Shown piece after piece: positions 51,934-59,325 of a DNA stretch of 64,000 nucleotides (position 1 is its first letter; every line of letters starts with the position of its first letter). Source of the DNA: Bergeyella_A cardium (GTDB lineage Bacteria > Bacteroidota > Bacteroidia > Flavobacteriales > Weeksellaceae); NCBI RefSeq assembly GCF_030012605.2, contig NZ_CP114055.2; one strand, written 5' to 3'. Under the pieces are notes generated by a model that had not been told where the DNA came from, did not search any database, and saw only the letters and a program-made list of their open reading frames with translations. The position numbers and the translations under genes are program-made.

Positions 51934-52266
51934 ATGATAAAAACAGAGCTTTGGAAGGTGATTTCCTCAATCGAAGATTTAGATAAGGCAGTGGAAGAAT
52001 CTCACGAGAGAACGGTGGTGATTTTTAAACATTCCACTCGCTGCTCCATAAGTAAAGGTGTGCTTTCTAAATTTGAAGAGCAGATAGAAGAGAGCAATGC
52101 AGATGTAGCGTATTATTTTCTTAGTCTGCTACGGTATAGGGATATTTCTAATGAGATTGCCGAGCGTTTTGGTGTGGTGCATCAGAGTCCGCAGATTATC
52201 ATTTTGAAAGACGGAAAAGCCGTGGCAGATGCCTCGCACAGAAAAATTGATATTTCATTGCTTTAG
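51934..52266 (+). CDS. ytxJ: Bacillithiol system redox-active protein YtxJ
   Basis: 110 residues from ATG 51934. Thioredoxin fold with a single cysteine in the FKHSTRCSISKGVL motif (near residue 37), VVHQSPQIIILKDGKAV near 80 with the cis-Pro. Proteins of this family are monothiol bacilliredoxin-like and work with bacillithiol, a low-molecular thiol of Firmicutes that is also made by some Bacteroidota. No bsh genes are in the window. Single gene with own promoter. Confidence 0.85.
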   Translation: MIKTELWKVISSIEDLDKAVEESHERTVVIFKHSTRCSISKGVLSKFEEQIEESNADVAYYFLSLLRYRDISNEIAERFGVVHQSPQIIILKDGKAVADASHRKIDISLL

Positions 52267-52560
52267 CTACCCACAGCGTGGTACCTTGCGGGTGATGCAC
52301 AGCTTCCAGCTGACGGCATCTTGCAGGTGGTGCACTTATTTAATACCTTATATATAAGGTATAGAAATCTAAAAATTCGTTACAAACCAAATCAAGATAT
52401 TCGCTTGCAAGCGAATTGCACACGCAATATGGGCAAGATTAAAAACATAAATTTTTATGATATTTCAGACTGTTTTGTTATTGATTTTGTAAAGAAGTGA
52501 GGAGATTATTAGATAGGATGAATTTTTTTTCTCGCTTTTTTTCTTCAAAGGGGGCAAAAA
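52267..52560. repeat. Intergenic region with direct repeats and two perfect palindromes
   Basis: No gene seen. A 35-bp-period direct repeat (TTGCGGGTGATGCAC at 52286, TTGCAGGTGGTGCAC at 52321) sits beside two perfect palindromes: ATACCTTATATATAAGGTAT at 52343-52362 and ATTCGCTTGCAAGCGAAT at 52399-52416. The segment 52268-52335 is more GC-rich than its surroundings. Possible remnant of a repetitive or mobile element; no transposase trace. Confidence 0.6.
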
Positions 52561-52561
52561 A

Positions 52562-52596
52562 AACATCTTTAAAACTATTTAAAGATGTTTTTGTTT
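52562..52596. terminator. Terminator between ytxJ region and yebC (bidirectional)
   Basis: AAACATCTTTAAA pairs with TTTAAAGATGTTT around ACTA, followed by TTGTTTT and preceded by an A run. Confidence 0.85.
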
Positions 52597-52614
52597 TACG
52601 GAGCTGTCTTTCAT

Positions 52615-53346
52615 TTAGATGAAATCGGCAGGGATTTCCATATTGTGATAGACATTCTGTACATCATCGTCTTCCTCAAATCTTTCGAGCATTTTCATAT
52701 TGATGTTAAACAGCTCTTCGCTCACTTCTTTTGTATTGTTTGGGATTCTTTGCAGCTCGGCGCTTTTTGCTTCTATTCCCATTTCATCGAGTTTGTGAGA
52801 CATTGCCCCGAAGTCTTCAAATGCAGTGGTAATCATTACTTCTTCATCATCACTGTCGATTTCCTCTGCACCTCCGTCTATCATTTCTATCTCAAAATCC
52901 TCCCAGTCTATGGTGATGAGGGATTTGTCTATCGTAAAGATTCCTTTTCTATCGAAGATGAAGGAGAGCTCACCGTTTTTCCCGAGGTTACCATCAAATT
53001 TATTGAATATCGCTCTTACATTGGCTACGGTTCTGGTAGGGTTGTTTGTGGTGCATTCTATAAAGAAAGCTACGCCTCCTTGCCCGTATCCTTCGTAGGT
53101 AATCTCATCGTAATGCTCGGCATCTGCACCAGAGGCTTTTTTTATGGCTCTTTCTACATTGTCCTTCGGCATATTTGCTCCTTTTGCATTTTGTATACAT
53201 CTTCTGAGGGCAGGGTTAGATTCTGGGTCTGCTCCTCCTGCTTTTACTGCTATGGCGATATCTTTCCCGATTTTGGAGAAGGTTTTTGCCATTTTATCCC
53301 ATCTTGCGAGTTTAGATGCTTTTCTGTATTCAAATGCTCGTCCCAT
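52615..53346 (-). CDS. yebC: YebC/PmpR family regulator
   Basis: 243 residues. N-terminal MGRAFEYRKASKLARWDKMAK (RNA/DNA-binding helical domain), then GADPESNPALRRCIQNAKGANMPKDNVERAIKKA, the hallmark. A three-domain layout with an acidic C-terminal half. YebC proteins are DNA-binding regulators or, as more recently proposed, help ribosomes at proline stretches. It is the last of a minus-strand run with a HemD-like gene and DUF4271; intervals are 30 and 8 bp. Confidence 0.95.
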   Translation of the reverse strand: MGRAFEYRKASKLARWDKMAKTFSKIGKDIAIAVKAGGADPESNPALRRCIQNAKGANMPKDNVERAIKKASGADAEHYDEITYEGYGQGGVAFFIECTTNNPTRTVANVRAIFNKFDGNLGKNGELSFIFDRKGIFTIDKSLITIDWEDFEIEMIDGGAEEIDSDDEEVMITTAFEDFGAMSHKLDEMGIEAKSAELQRIPNNTKEVSEELFNINMKMLERFEEDDDVQNVYHNMEIPADFI

Positions 53347-53376
53347 TATTCGTTTGGTTTTATTTAAGTCTGTTTG

Positions 53377-54117
53377 TTATTTATTTATTTTTTTGATGTA
53401 CTGCTCTATCGCCATCGTCATAGATGGAGTTTCTTTTGTAGGTGCCATTAGATCTACTCTTAGCCCTGCTTCTTCTGCTGCTTTTTGGGTGTTTGCCCCA
53501 AATACGGCAATTTGTGTATCTCCTTGCTCAAAATCTTTGAAATTTTCTAATAGAGATTTAATGTTTTGCGGGCTGAAAAATACCAGCATATCATAATCCT
53601 TGATGGGGATATGAGCTACATCAGAGCTTACGGTACGAAACATAATCGCCCGTTTCCATTCTATTTTTGCGGTTTCTAATATTTTGGGTATTTCTGGGCT
53701 TAGCACATCGGAGGATGGCAAGAGGTACTTATCATCTGGATATTTCTTGAAAAGTGGCATCATATCCTTAAAGGTCTTCTGCCCGAAGCTGATTTTCCTT
53801 TTCCTGTAAACGATGTGTTTTTGCAGGTAGTTGGCAATATTCTCAGCTTGGCAAATGTACCTCATACTGTCGGGTACTTGAAAGCGCATTTCCTCTGCTA
53901 ATCTGAAATAATGATCTACGGCACTTTTACTTGTGAGTATTACTCCTGTGTATTGGGAAAGGTCGATTTTCTGTGTTCTCAAATCCTTAGAATCAGCTCC
54001 CTCTATGTGGATAAACGGTTGGAAGTCTATCGTTACCTTTTCTTTCTTTGCAATTTCCCAATACGGAGAAGATTCGTTTGGCGTTGGTTGTGAAACCAAA
54101 ATTGAGCGTATTTTCAT
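53377..54117 (-). CDS. Uroporphyrinogen-III synthase-like protein (second HemD homologue)
   Basis: 246 residues. HemD-type bilobal pattern: IDLSQYTGVILTSKSAVDHYF near residue 55, SPEIPKILETAKIEWKRAIMF near 148, DYDMLVFFSPQNIKSLLENF near 178, TQIAVFGANTQKAAEEAG near 203, ending SMTMAIEQYIKKI. It differs strongly from the HemD at 38184 and lies far from the other hem genes. It may be a divergent or repurposed enzyme. Paired with DUF4271 by an 8-bp gap, an association I know from flavobacteria. Confidence 0.8.
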   Translation of the reverse strand: MKIRSILVSQPTPNESSPYWEIAKKEKVTIDFQPFIHIEGADSKDLRTQKIDLSQYTGVILTSKSAVDHYFRLAEEMRFQVPDSMRYICQAENIANYLQKHIVYRKRKISFGQKTFKDMMPLFKKYPDDKYLLPSSDVLSPEIPKILETAKIEWKRAIMFRTVSSDVAHIPIKDYDMLVFFSPQNIKSLLENFKDFEQGDTQIAVFGANTQKAAEEAGLRVDLMAPTKETPSMTMAIEQYIKKINK

Positions 54118-54125
54118 TCTTTAAC

Positions 54126-54776
54126 TTAATTAAAAAAGACTAATCTCCATAGTACAAACATCGGTGCGATTTGGAGCGTGCAAATATACAATATTTTATA
54201 AAACCATTCTTTGGGCAGAGCCCCCCTCTCATTCAGACTATAGGTTAATAATTTGAAGAGATACAATACAAACATCCCTGTAATTAAATAGGGGAAGAGC
54301 ATTTTTCTATCCAAATCAAAGTAATAATTAATGAATACCAGCAGGATTAAAACAATACTCCCAGAGAAGTATAATCGAGAGGCAGAAAATTGCATATTCA
54401 TAAACCTCTTCTTCTGGTTGATACACTGGTAGAAAATAAACGAGAGTATTGCTTTTATCAGATAAAATAAGGGCACTACTATAAGGCAATAGCCTAATTT
54501 GTTAAGCGATATTCCTAATATATTCAGCTCATCTACAAATTTTGGAACTATGGGGATATACTGCGAGAACAAAACCGATGAAAGCAGGCAAAATACAGCG
54601 GAAGATATCACCCAGCTAAGAAAAACATTGGAAGAGCCCTCTGCCTTTTGAGTGATAAATTCTTTTATAGAACTCCCTCGGTTGAGAGAAATAAGTACAA
54701 AAACCAGTGCTAATATACTCAGGAAAAGGCTTGCAGTAACCCAATCATTATTTTCTACTAATCTTACCAACTTCAA
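54126..54776 (-). CDS. DUF4271 membrane protein
   Basis: 216 residues with about six membrane helices and a KEW near the C-terminal helix. It corresponds to DUF4271, a Bacteroidota family of unknown function usually beside a HemD-like gene. The frame begins with TTG (54776); no ATG occurs before the third helix. The -7 element TATTTTTG on the minus strand is at 54785-54792, so the leader would be only a few bases. It starts the run DUF4271, hemD-like, yebC. Confidence 0.75.
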   Translation of the reverse strand: MKLVRLVENNDWVTASLFLSILALVFVLISLNRGSSIKEFITQKAEGSSNVFLSWVISSAVFCLLSSVLFSQYIPIVPKFVDELNILGISLNKLGYCLIVVPLFYLIKAILSFIFYQCINQKKRFMNMQFSASRLYFSGSIVLILLVFINYYFDLDRKMLFPYLITGMFVLYLFKLLTYSLNERGALPKEWFYKILYICTLQIAPMFVLWRLVFFN

Positions 54777-54839
54777 AATTTTAGCAAAAATATTTATTTT
54801 TTTTAGAATAGAGATGCTACAAGCTAATCCTCATATACA

Positions 54840-54847
54840 TATATTTG
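54840..54847 (+). promoter_or_regulatory. -7 promoter element of the polyprenol sugar transferase gene
   Basis: TATATTTG fits TAnnTTTG and ends 12 bases before the ATG at 54860. Confidence 0.65.
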
Positions 54848-54859
54848 CAGACAGATAAG

Positions 54860-55576
54860 ATGAAAAAAATAGTCATAATCCCCACTTACAACGAAAAAGA
54901 AAATATAAAAGCCATTGTGGAAGCGGTATTTGCTTTACAGGAGGGCTTTCATATTTTGGTGGTGGATGATTCCTCGCCAGATGGCACTGCACAGATTGTG
55001 CAAGAGCTCCAAAAATCCTATGCTGATGAGCTCCACCTCGAGCTAAGAAAGCAGAAAGATGGTCTTGGTAAGGCGTATATCCACGGGTTTAAATGGGCAT
55101 TGGAACGCGGTTATGACTATATCTTTGAGATGGATGCTGATTTCTCCCACAATCCTGCTGATTTATCCAAACTCCTCGATGCCTGCCAAACAGCGGATAT
55201 GTCCGTAGGTTCGCGGTATTCTCAAGGCGTGAATGTGGTCAATTGGCCTATGGGTAGGGTATTGCTTTCATATTTCGCTTCAAAATATGTCCGTTTTATT
55301 TTAGGAATCCCCATTTATGATACTACTGCGGGTTTTGTTTGCTTTAAAAGAGAAACCCTGATGAAGATAGACCTAGATCAGGTGAAATTAAAAGGCTATG
55401 GTTTTCAGGTGGAGATGAAGTACAGGGTCTTCAAAAAAGGATTAAAAATAAACGAGGTTCCTATTATTTTTACCAACAGGATTTTGGGCGAGAGTAAAAT
55501 GAATGGCGGTATTATCGGTGAAGCGGTGCTGGGGATTCTGAATCTCAGGTGGAAATCTCTCCTTGGTAAGTTATAA
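54860..55576 (+). CDS. Polyprenol monophosphomannose synthase-like GT2
   Basis: 238 residues from ATG 54860. MKKIVIIPTYNEKENI, LVVDDSSPDGTAQIV near residue 36, EMDADFSHNPADL near 92 (DxD-type metal site), GSRYSQGVNVVNWPMGR near 117 and the ending IIFTNRILGESKMNG. It resembles Dpm1-type enzymes without the C-terminal membrane part, which move mannose or another sugar from GDP-sugar to undecaprenyl phosphate. It is followed by a DUF4296 gene 21 bp later, a common flavobacterial pair. Confidence 0.9.
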   Translation: MKKIVIIPTYNEKENIKAIVEAVFALQEGFHILVVDDSSPDGTAQIVQELQKSYADELHLELRKQKDGLGKAYIHGFKWALERGYDYIFEMDADFSHNPADLSKLLDACQTADMSVGSRYSQGVNVVNWPMGRVLLSYFASKYVRFILGIPIYDTTAGFVCFKRETLMKIDLDQVKLKGYGFQVEMKYRVFKKGLKINEVPIIFTNRILGESKMNGGIIGEAVLGILNLRWKSLLGKL

Positions 55577-55597
55577 TCTTTGAATTCTTATTAAATA

Positions 55598-55993
55598 ATG
55601 AAAAAAATACTGCTTTCTTTCGTTTTTTTTGCTACGCTATCCTGCTCAGAGGTGGTAGATAAACCCGAGAACCTCATAGATGAAGATACAATGGCAGAGC
55701 TTGTGGCAGAGCTGGCGATTAATGACCAACTCGCCATCCTCAATCAGCAGGGAGATATGGAAATAAGTTCCAAATATATATTAAATAAGTACAAGGTAAA
55801 GGGCAAAGATGTTATAGAGAGCCATTCGTACTACCTTACAAAGCCCGATAAAATGTCGAAGATTTATGACAAGGCGCAGGACATTATCCTCAATAAAGAC
55901 CCGAAAATAAAGGCAAAGCTGGAAGCAAAAATTAAAAAAGATTCAGAAGGTAATACACCACCAGATGAAAATATCCCGTTTCAGGTGAAATAA
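55598..55993 (+). CDS. DUF4296 lipoprotein
   Basis: 131 residues. Lipoprotein signal MKKILLSFVFFATLSC. The mature part has PENLIDEDTMAELVAELAIND, typical of DUF4296, an acidic helical family of unknown function, with a Lys-rich C-terminus. It often follows the polyprenol sugar transferase in relatives, as here. Confidence 0.85.
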   Translation: MKKILLSFVFFATLSCSEVVDKPENLIDEDTMAELVAELAINDQLAILNQQGDMEISSKYILNKYKVKGKDVIESHSYYLTKPDKMSKIYDKAQDIILNKDPKIKAKLEAKIKKDSEGNTPPDENIPFQVK

Positions 55994-56008
55994 AAAATAG
56001 AGCGGGGT

Positions 56009-56038
56009 TTTGCCATTAAAAAAAAAAATGTATTTTTG
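56009..56038 (+). promoter_or_regulatory. Promoter of rplU-rpmA
   Basis: TTTG (56009-56012), 18 bp, TATTTTTG (56031-56038). The leader to rplU is 43 bp and AT-rich with no SD-like purine run. Confidence 0.8.
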
Positions 56039-56081
56039 CACCCTCAATAACGAATAATAATTAATTAAAATTTTATAAACA

Positions 56082-56393
56082 ATGTTTGCAATTGTAGAAA
56101 TAGCAGGGCTTCAATACAAAGTTGAGCAAGACCAAAAGTTGTTTGTAAACCGTTTAAGCGGAGAAGCAGGAGATAAAATTTCTTTTGATAAAGTGCTTCT
56201 TACAGTAAATGGTACAACCACAGTAGGCGCCCCGGCTGTAAGCGGTGTTAGTGTACAAGCTGAAATCTTAGACCATTTGAAAGCTGACAAAGTAATCGTT
56301 TTCAAAAAGAAAAGAAGAAAAGGCTATAAAGTAAAAAATGGACACAGACAGTCCTTAACTCAAATTAAAATCACTGGTTTCTCAGGACTTTAA
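56082..56393 (+). CDS. rplU: Ribosomal protein bL21
   Basis: 103 residues. MFAIVEIAGLQYKVEQDQ, a GDKISFDKVLLT segment, and the C-terminal KKKRRKGYKVKNGHRQSLTQIKI identify bL21. It binds 23S rRNA. It precedes rpmA by 55 bp, the usual pair. Confidence 0.97.
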   Translation: MFAIVEIAGLQYKVEQDQKLFVNRLSGEAGDKISFDKVLLTVNGTTTVGAPAVSGVSVQAEILDHLKADKVIVFKKKRRKGYKVKNGHRQSLTQIKITGFSGL

Positions 56394-56448
56394 TTCTAAG
56401 AAGTAATAATTGATTTATTAACATTTAACCCAAAAACCTTAAAATAAA

Positions 56449-56706
56449 ATGGCACACAAGAAAGGAGTTGGTAGTTCCAAAAACGGTAGAGAGTCTCACT
56501 CCAAGAGATTAGGAGTTAAGATTTTCGGAGGACAAGAAGCTATCGCAGGAAACATCATCGTGAGACAAAGAGGTACTCAGCACCACCCTGGTAAAAATGT
56601 AGGTATCGGTAAAGATCACACTTTGTTCGCTCTTGTAGATGGTAAAGTGGTTTTCACTAAAAAAGCAAATAACAGATCTTTCGTATCTGTAGAACCTAAC
56701 GCATAA
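56449..56706 (+). CDS. rpmA: Ribosomal protein bL27
   Basis: 85 residues. MAHKKGVGSSKNGRESHSKR is the start of a bL27 that needs no N-terminal cleavage; GNIIVRQRGTQHHPG and NVGIGKDHTLFAL follow. It reaches into the peptidyl transferase centre. A hairpin with a T run at about 56728-56760 ends the operon. Confidence 0.97.
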   Translation: MAHKKGVGSSKNGRESHSKRLGVKIFGGQEAIAGNIIVRQRGTQHHPGKNVGIGKDHTLFALVDGKVVFTKKANNRSFVSVEPNA

Positions 56707-56727
56707 GATTGGTTATACCATAATAAT

Positions 56728-56760
56728 GAGGTCCTGCTTTTGGCAGGGCTTTTTTTATTT
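56728..56760 (+). terminator. Terminator of rplU-rpmA
   Basis: GTCCTGC-TTTTG-GCAGGGC (with a G-T pair) followed by TTTTTTTATTT. Confidence 0.75.
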
Positions 56761-56793
56761 CTTTATTTGGTGGATAACGATTAAATTTGCCGA

Positions 56794-57576
56794 ATGACTT
56801 ATCAACCTGAAAAACAAAACATAAAACTTGTAGGAGCTTTGCTTACGGATATTGCCGTGCTACTCCTCTCAAATGGAGCTAATTCCACCCGAACCTCCCG
56901 TAATCTTCATCGTATCGCAGCCCATTTTGGCTATGGTGTGGAGCATTTCTTCTCCCATTCCGCCATCGTTATCACCCTGCACAATACCTCCGATGGAGAT
57001 ATCTTTACAAAAACCCGAAGCATTCCGCATTATGCAGTGAATTATTCCATCGTTTCTGAAATCAGCATCCTCAGCTGGAAGATTGCCGATGGTAAATTAT
57101 CTTTTAGCGAGATAGAATCCGAGATGCGGAGGATACAAAACATAAAGTCATACCCCGAGTGGGTCAAGATTCTCTTCGTGTCTTTCGCTACGGCAGCCCT
57201 TTCCAAAATGTTTGATGCCACACCGCTCGAGTTTCTCGTTTGCTTTCTGGCAGCGGCTTTGGGCTTTCTTGGGCGGCTGCTCTTCATTAAAAAGAAATTC
57301 AATGTCTATATATGCTTCCTCGTAGGGGCGTTTGTTTCTACTTCGGTGGTGAATGTGTTCAGGATATTGGGGATGCAGGACTTCCACGCAGCGCTTACCG
57401 CTTGTGTACTTTGGCTCATCCCTGGTGTGCCGCTTATCAATGGCTTTTTAGACATCGTCAGTGGGCATATTATCAATGGTTGGGCAAAGGTCGCGATGGG
57501 TTTTATGCTCGTGTTTATGATTGCTGTAGGGTTTTATATTTCACTTTTTATGTTTGGATATGGATATACTGTATAG
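56794..57576 (+). CDS. Threonine/serine exporter, N-terminal component (DUF1212)
   Basis: 260 residues. A soluble N-terminal half (LLSNGANSTRTSRNLHRIAAHFG, near 25) is followed by five membrane helices from about 125. The GVPLINGFLDIVSGHIINGWAK segment near residue 220 is typical of ThrE/DUF1212. ThrE-type exporters move threonine and serine out of the cell; here the two halves are separate genes. Overlaps the next gene by 17 bp. Confidence 0.88.
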   Translation: MTYQPEKQNIKLVGALLTDIAVLLLSNGANSTRTSRNLHRIAAHFGYGVEHFFSHSAIVITLHNTSDGDIFTKTRSIPHYAVNYSIVSEISILSWKIADGKLSFSEIESEMRRIQNIKSYPEWVKILFVSFATAALSKMFDATPLEFLVCFLAAALGFLGRLLFIKKKFNVYICFLVGAFVSTSVVNVFRILGMQDFHAALTACVLWLIPGVPLINGFLDIVSGHIINGWAKVAMGFMLVFMIAVGFYISLFMFGYGYTV

Positions 57577-58117
57577 TTTTGAGGTCAAGATTTTCTGGTC
57601 AGTGTTCGTTGCACTCGGTTTTGCGATTTTGTTTAATACCCCTCGCCGAGCACTCTGGGCAGCGGGGCTTCTCGGTGCGATAGGCTTTGCTGTGAAATCA
57701 TTTTTTATGAATTCGGTCATCCAAGACCATATCGTGATTTCCACCCTTGCGGGGGCTTCTACGGTGGGCGTTCTCGGGATATATTTCGCTCACAAGGTGC
57801 ATACGCCGCCCATCGTCTTTACTGTGCCTGCCGTTATTAGTATGATTCCCGGAAAGTTTGGTTATGAGTTTATCATCGGTATGCTAAAAATCGTGATGGT
57901 GAGCAAAAATAATGAGGTGAGTTTTGATTACTTCCTCGAGGTTTTTAATAGCGGGATGAAAACGGGGCTCATCCTAATGGCGCTTGCTTTCGGCATTATT
58001 TTTCCGATTCTCTTCTTCAATACCCGCACGGCAAAGGGGAAGGATTTTGATAGGTTCATCGCTGAGAAAATCTTCTTCCGATTGGGCATTCGCAAGCGCA
58101 AAAAAGGAGAGGACTGA
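57560..58117 (+). CDS. Threonine/serine exporter, C-terminal component (DUF3815)
   Basis: 185 residues from ATG 57560 (MDILYSFEVKIFWSVF), 17 bp inside the previous gene. Five membrane helices; FAILFNTPRRALWAAGLLGAIG near 20 and VFTVPAVISMIPGKFGYEFI near 90 match the ThrE_2 half. The two proteins would join to form the ten-helix exporter. A terminator follows. Confidence 0.88.
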   Translation: MDILYSFEVKIFWSVFVALGFAILFNTPRRALWAAGLLGAIGFAVKSFFMNSVIQDHIVISTLAGASTVGVLGIYFAHKVHTPPIVFTVPAVISMIPGKFGYEFIIGMLKIVMVSKNNEVSFDYFLEVFNSGMKTGLILMALAFGIIFPILFFNTRTAKGKDFDRFIAEKIFFRLGIRKRKKGED

Positions 58118-58154
58118 TGCAGCACGCCTGCCGATAGCTCCGTATAAAAATTAA

Positions 58155-58187
58155 AAGACCGCAGTTTGTGCGGTCTTTTGTTTTGTG
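58155..58187 (+). terminator. Terminator of the thrE-like pair
   Basis: AAGACCGCA-GTTTG-TGCGGTCTT followed by TTGTTTTG. Confidence 0.88.
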
Positions 58188-58337
58188 GAGGGGCTTATTT
58201 TTTTGATGACCTTTCTTCTCGGAGGATTTCATTTCCCACCACTCCGCTGAGATAAAATCTTTTCGGATTTGGTTTATTTTCTTTGATTATTATTGTAAAT
58301 TTTGATGATAATTATCATCTTATTTATCGCGTATTTA

Positions 58338-58369
58338 CTTGCTTTTTATCAATATTTTAGCTATATTTG
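58338..58369 (+). promoter_or_regulatory. Promoter of the G8-tract lipoprotein
   Basis: CTTG (58338-58341), 20 bp, TATATTTG (58362-58369), 20 bp before the ATG at 58390. Near-consensus, indicating a live promoter upstream of an out-of-frame gene. Confidence 0.7.
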
Positions 58370-58389
58370 TGCAACTAAAAAATAGCGCG

Positions 58390-58789
58390 ATGGATATTAA
58401 AAATCTACTCTTCGCCTCCCTAATCCTAATGGGGGGGGATAGCTAATAGCTGTAGCCCAAAAATCACTTCAAATCTAATCAACAAACAATCCGAACTATC
58501 CTCAGAGGATAAAGTTGCATTCTTAGACACTAATCACAAGCTTCCCGATTCTACAATTTTAGTGGGAAATTTACGATTTCAAGATTCTGGTTTTACTACG
58601 AATTGTAGTTTCAATAGCCTTATGAATCAAGCCCGAAAAGAGGCAAGAAAAAACGGTGCAAACATCATAAAAATCACTCAGAAAAGATTGCCCGACATAT
58701 GGAGCAGTTGTTACAGACTGAAAATAGAACTCCATCGATATGAGGGAGATCTCTCCCAGTTGAAACAATTCCAACTATCATTAGATTAA
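58390..58789 (+). CDS. Lipoprotein gene put out of frame by a G8 tract (phase-variable or frameshifted)
   Basis: From ATG 58390 the frame stops after 18 codons because eight G residues (58431-58438) shift it. With seven or ten Gs the frame runs on without a stop to 58789 and encodes 132 residues (with 7 Gs). The full product would have an N-terminal hydrophobic stretch and a lipobox-like IANSC, so the G tract sits in the signal peptide. The mature part holds KLPDSTILVGNLRFQDSG and a QARKEARKNGANIIKIT helix, plus two Cys flanking it. It resembles small Bacteroidota lipoproteins of unknown function. An internal GTG at 58562 would only give a truncated cytoplasmic piece. It is 28 bp before a PEGA lipoprotein, in one operon. 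A sequencing error in the tract cannot be excluded. Confidence 0.75.
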
Positions 58790-58817
58790 ATTAAAATCCA
58801 ATAAATTTTTAAGTACT

Positions 58818-59282
58818 ATGAGAAAAGTAACCTTTACTCTTATGGTAGGGGCTTCGCTATTGCTAAGCTCTTGCGCAACTATCGTGTCTGGTTCAAGACA
58901 AACCGTGAAATTTGATTCAACGCCTTCCAACGCAATGGTTTATATCAACGAAATGGAAATAGGTAGAACACCCCTTGAACACAAACTAAGCAGAGACCAA
59001 GATTATGATGTAATGATTAAATTAGATGGGTATACACCATATAAAACGAGACTTACCAGAAAATTCAACGCTTGGTATATTGGTAATATTCTCTTCGGAG
59101 GACTGATTGGTTTAATCATTGACCCTATTACTGGCGCAATGTATAAACTCTCACCAGCAGAATTAAATGCAAGATTAGAAGGCGAAACAGCCTTTGTAAA
59201 AGGAAAGAATATTTATCTTGCGGTATCTCTTGACATTGACCCTAATTGGGAAAAAGTGGGACAACTAGAAAAAATAAAATAA
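58818..59282 (+). CDS. PEGA-domain lipoprotein
   Basis: 154 residues. Lipoprotein signal MRKVTFTLMVGASLLLSSC. The PEGA domain follows (VKFDSTPSNAMVYINEMEIG, then TPLEHKLSRDQDYDVMIKLDGY), a carbohydrate- or peptidoglycan-related surface fold. A membrane-like glycine-rich stretch (WYIGNILFGGLIGLIIDPI) sits near residue 100. This is the commonest arrangement for short Bacteroidota PEGA lipoproteins. Its role is unknown. It follows the G8-tract gene. Confidence 0.85.
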   Translation: MRKVTFTLMVGASLLLSSCATIVSGSRQTVKFDSTPSNAMVYINEMEIGRTPLEHKLSRDQDYDVMIKLDGYTPYKTRLTRKFNAWYIGNILFGGLIGLIIDPITGAMYKLSPAELNARLEGETAFVKGKNIYLAVSLDIDPNWEKVGQLEKIK

Positions 59283-59292
59283 CCCAAAATAA

Positions 59293-59322
59293 ACGCCCCC
59301 TCTCAAATTTGAGAGGGAGGTG
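59293..59322. terminator. Terminator between the PEGA gene and alaS (bidirectional)
   Basis: CCCTCTCAAATTTGAGAGGG forms a 10-bp stem with no spare loop bases and is flanked by a T-rich stretch, TTTTAT, a few bases on. Confidence 0.65.
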
Positions 59323-59325
59323 CTT

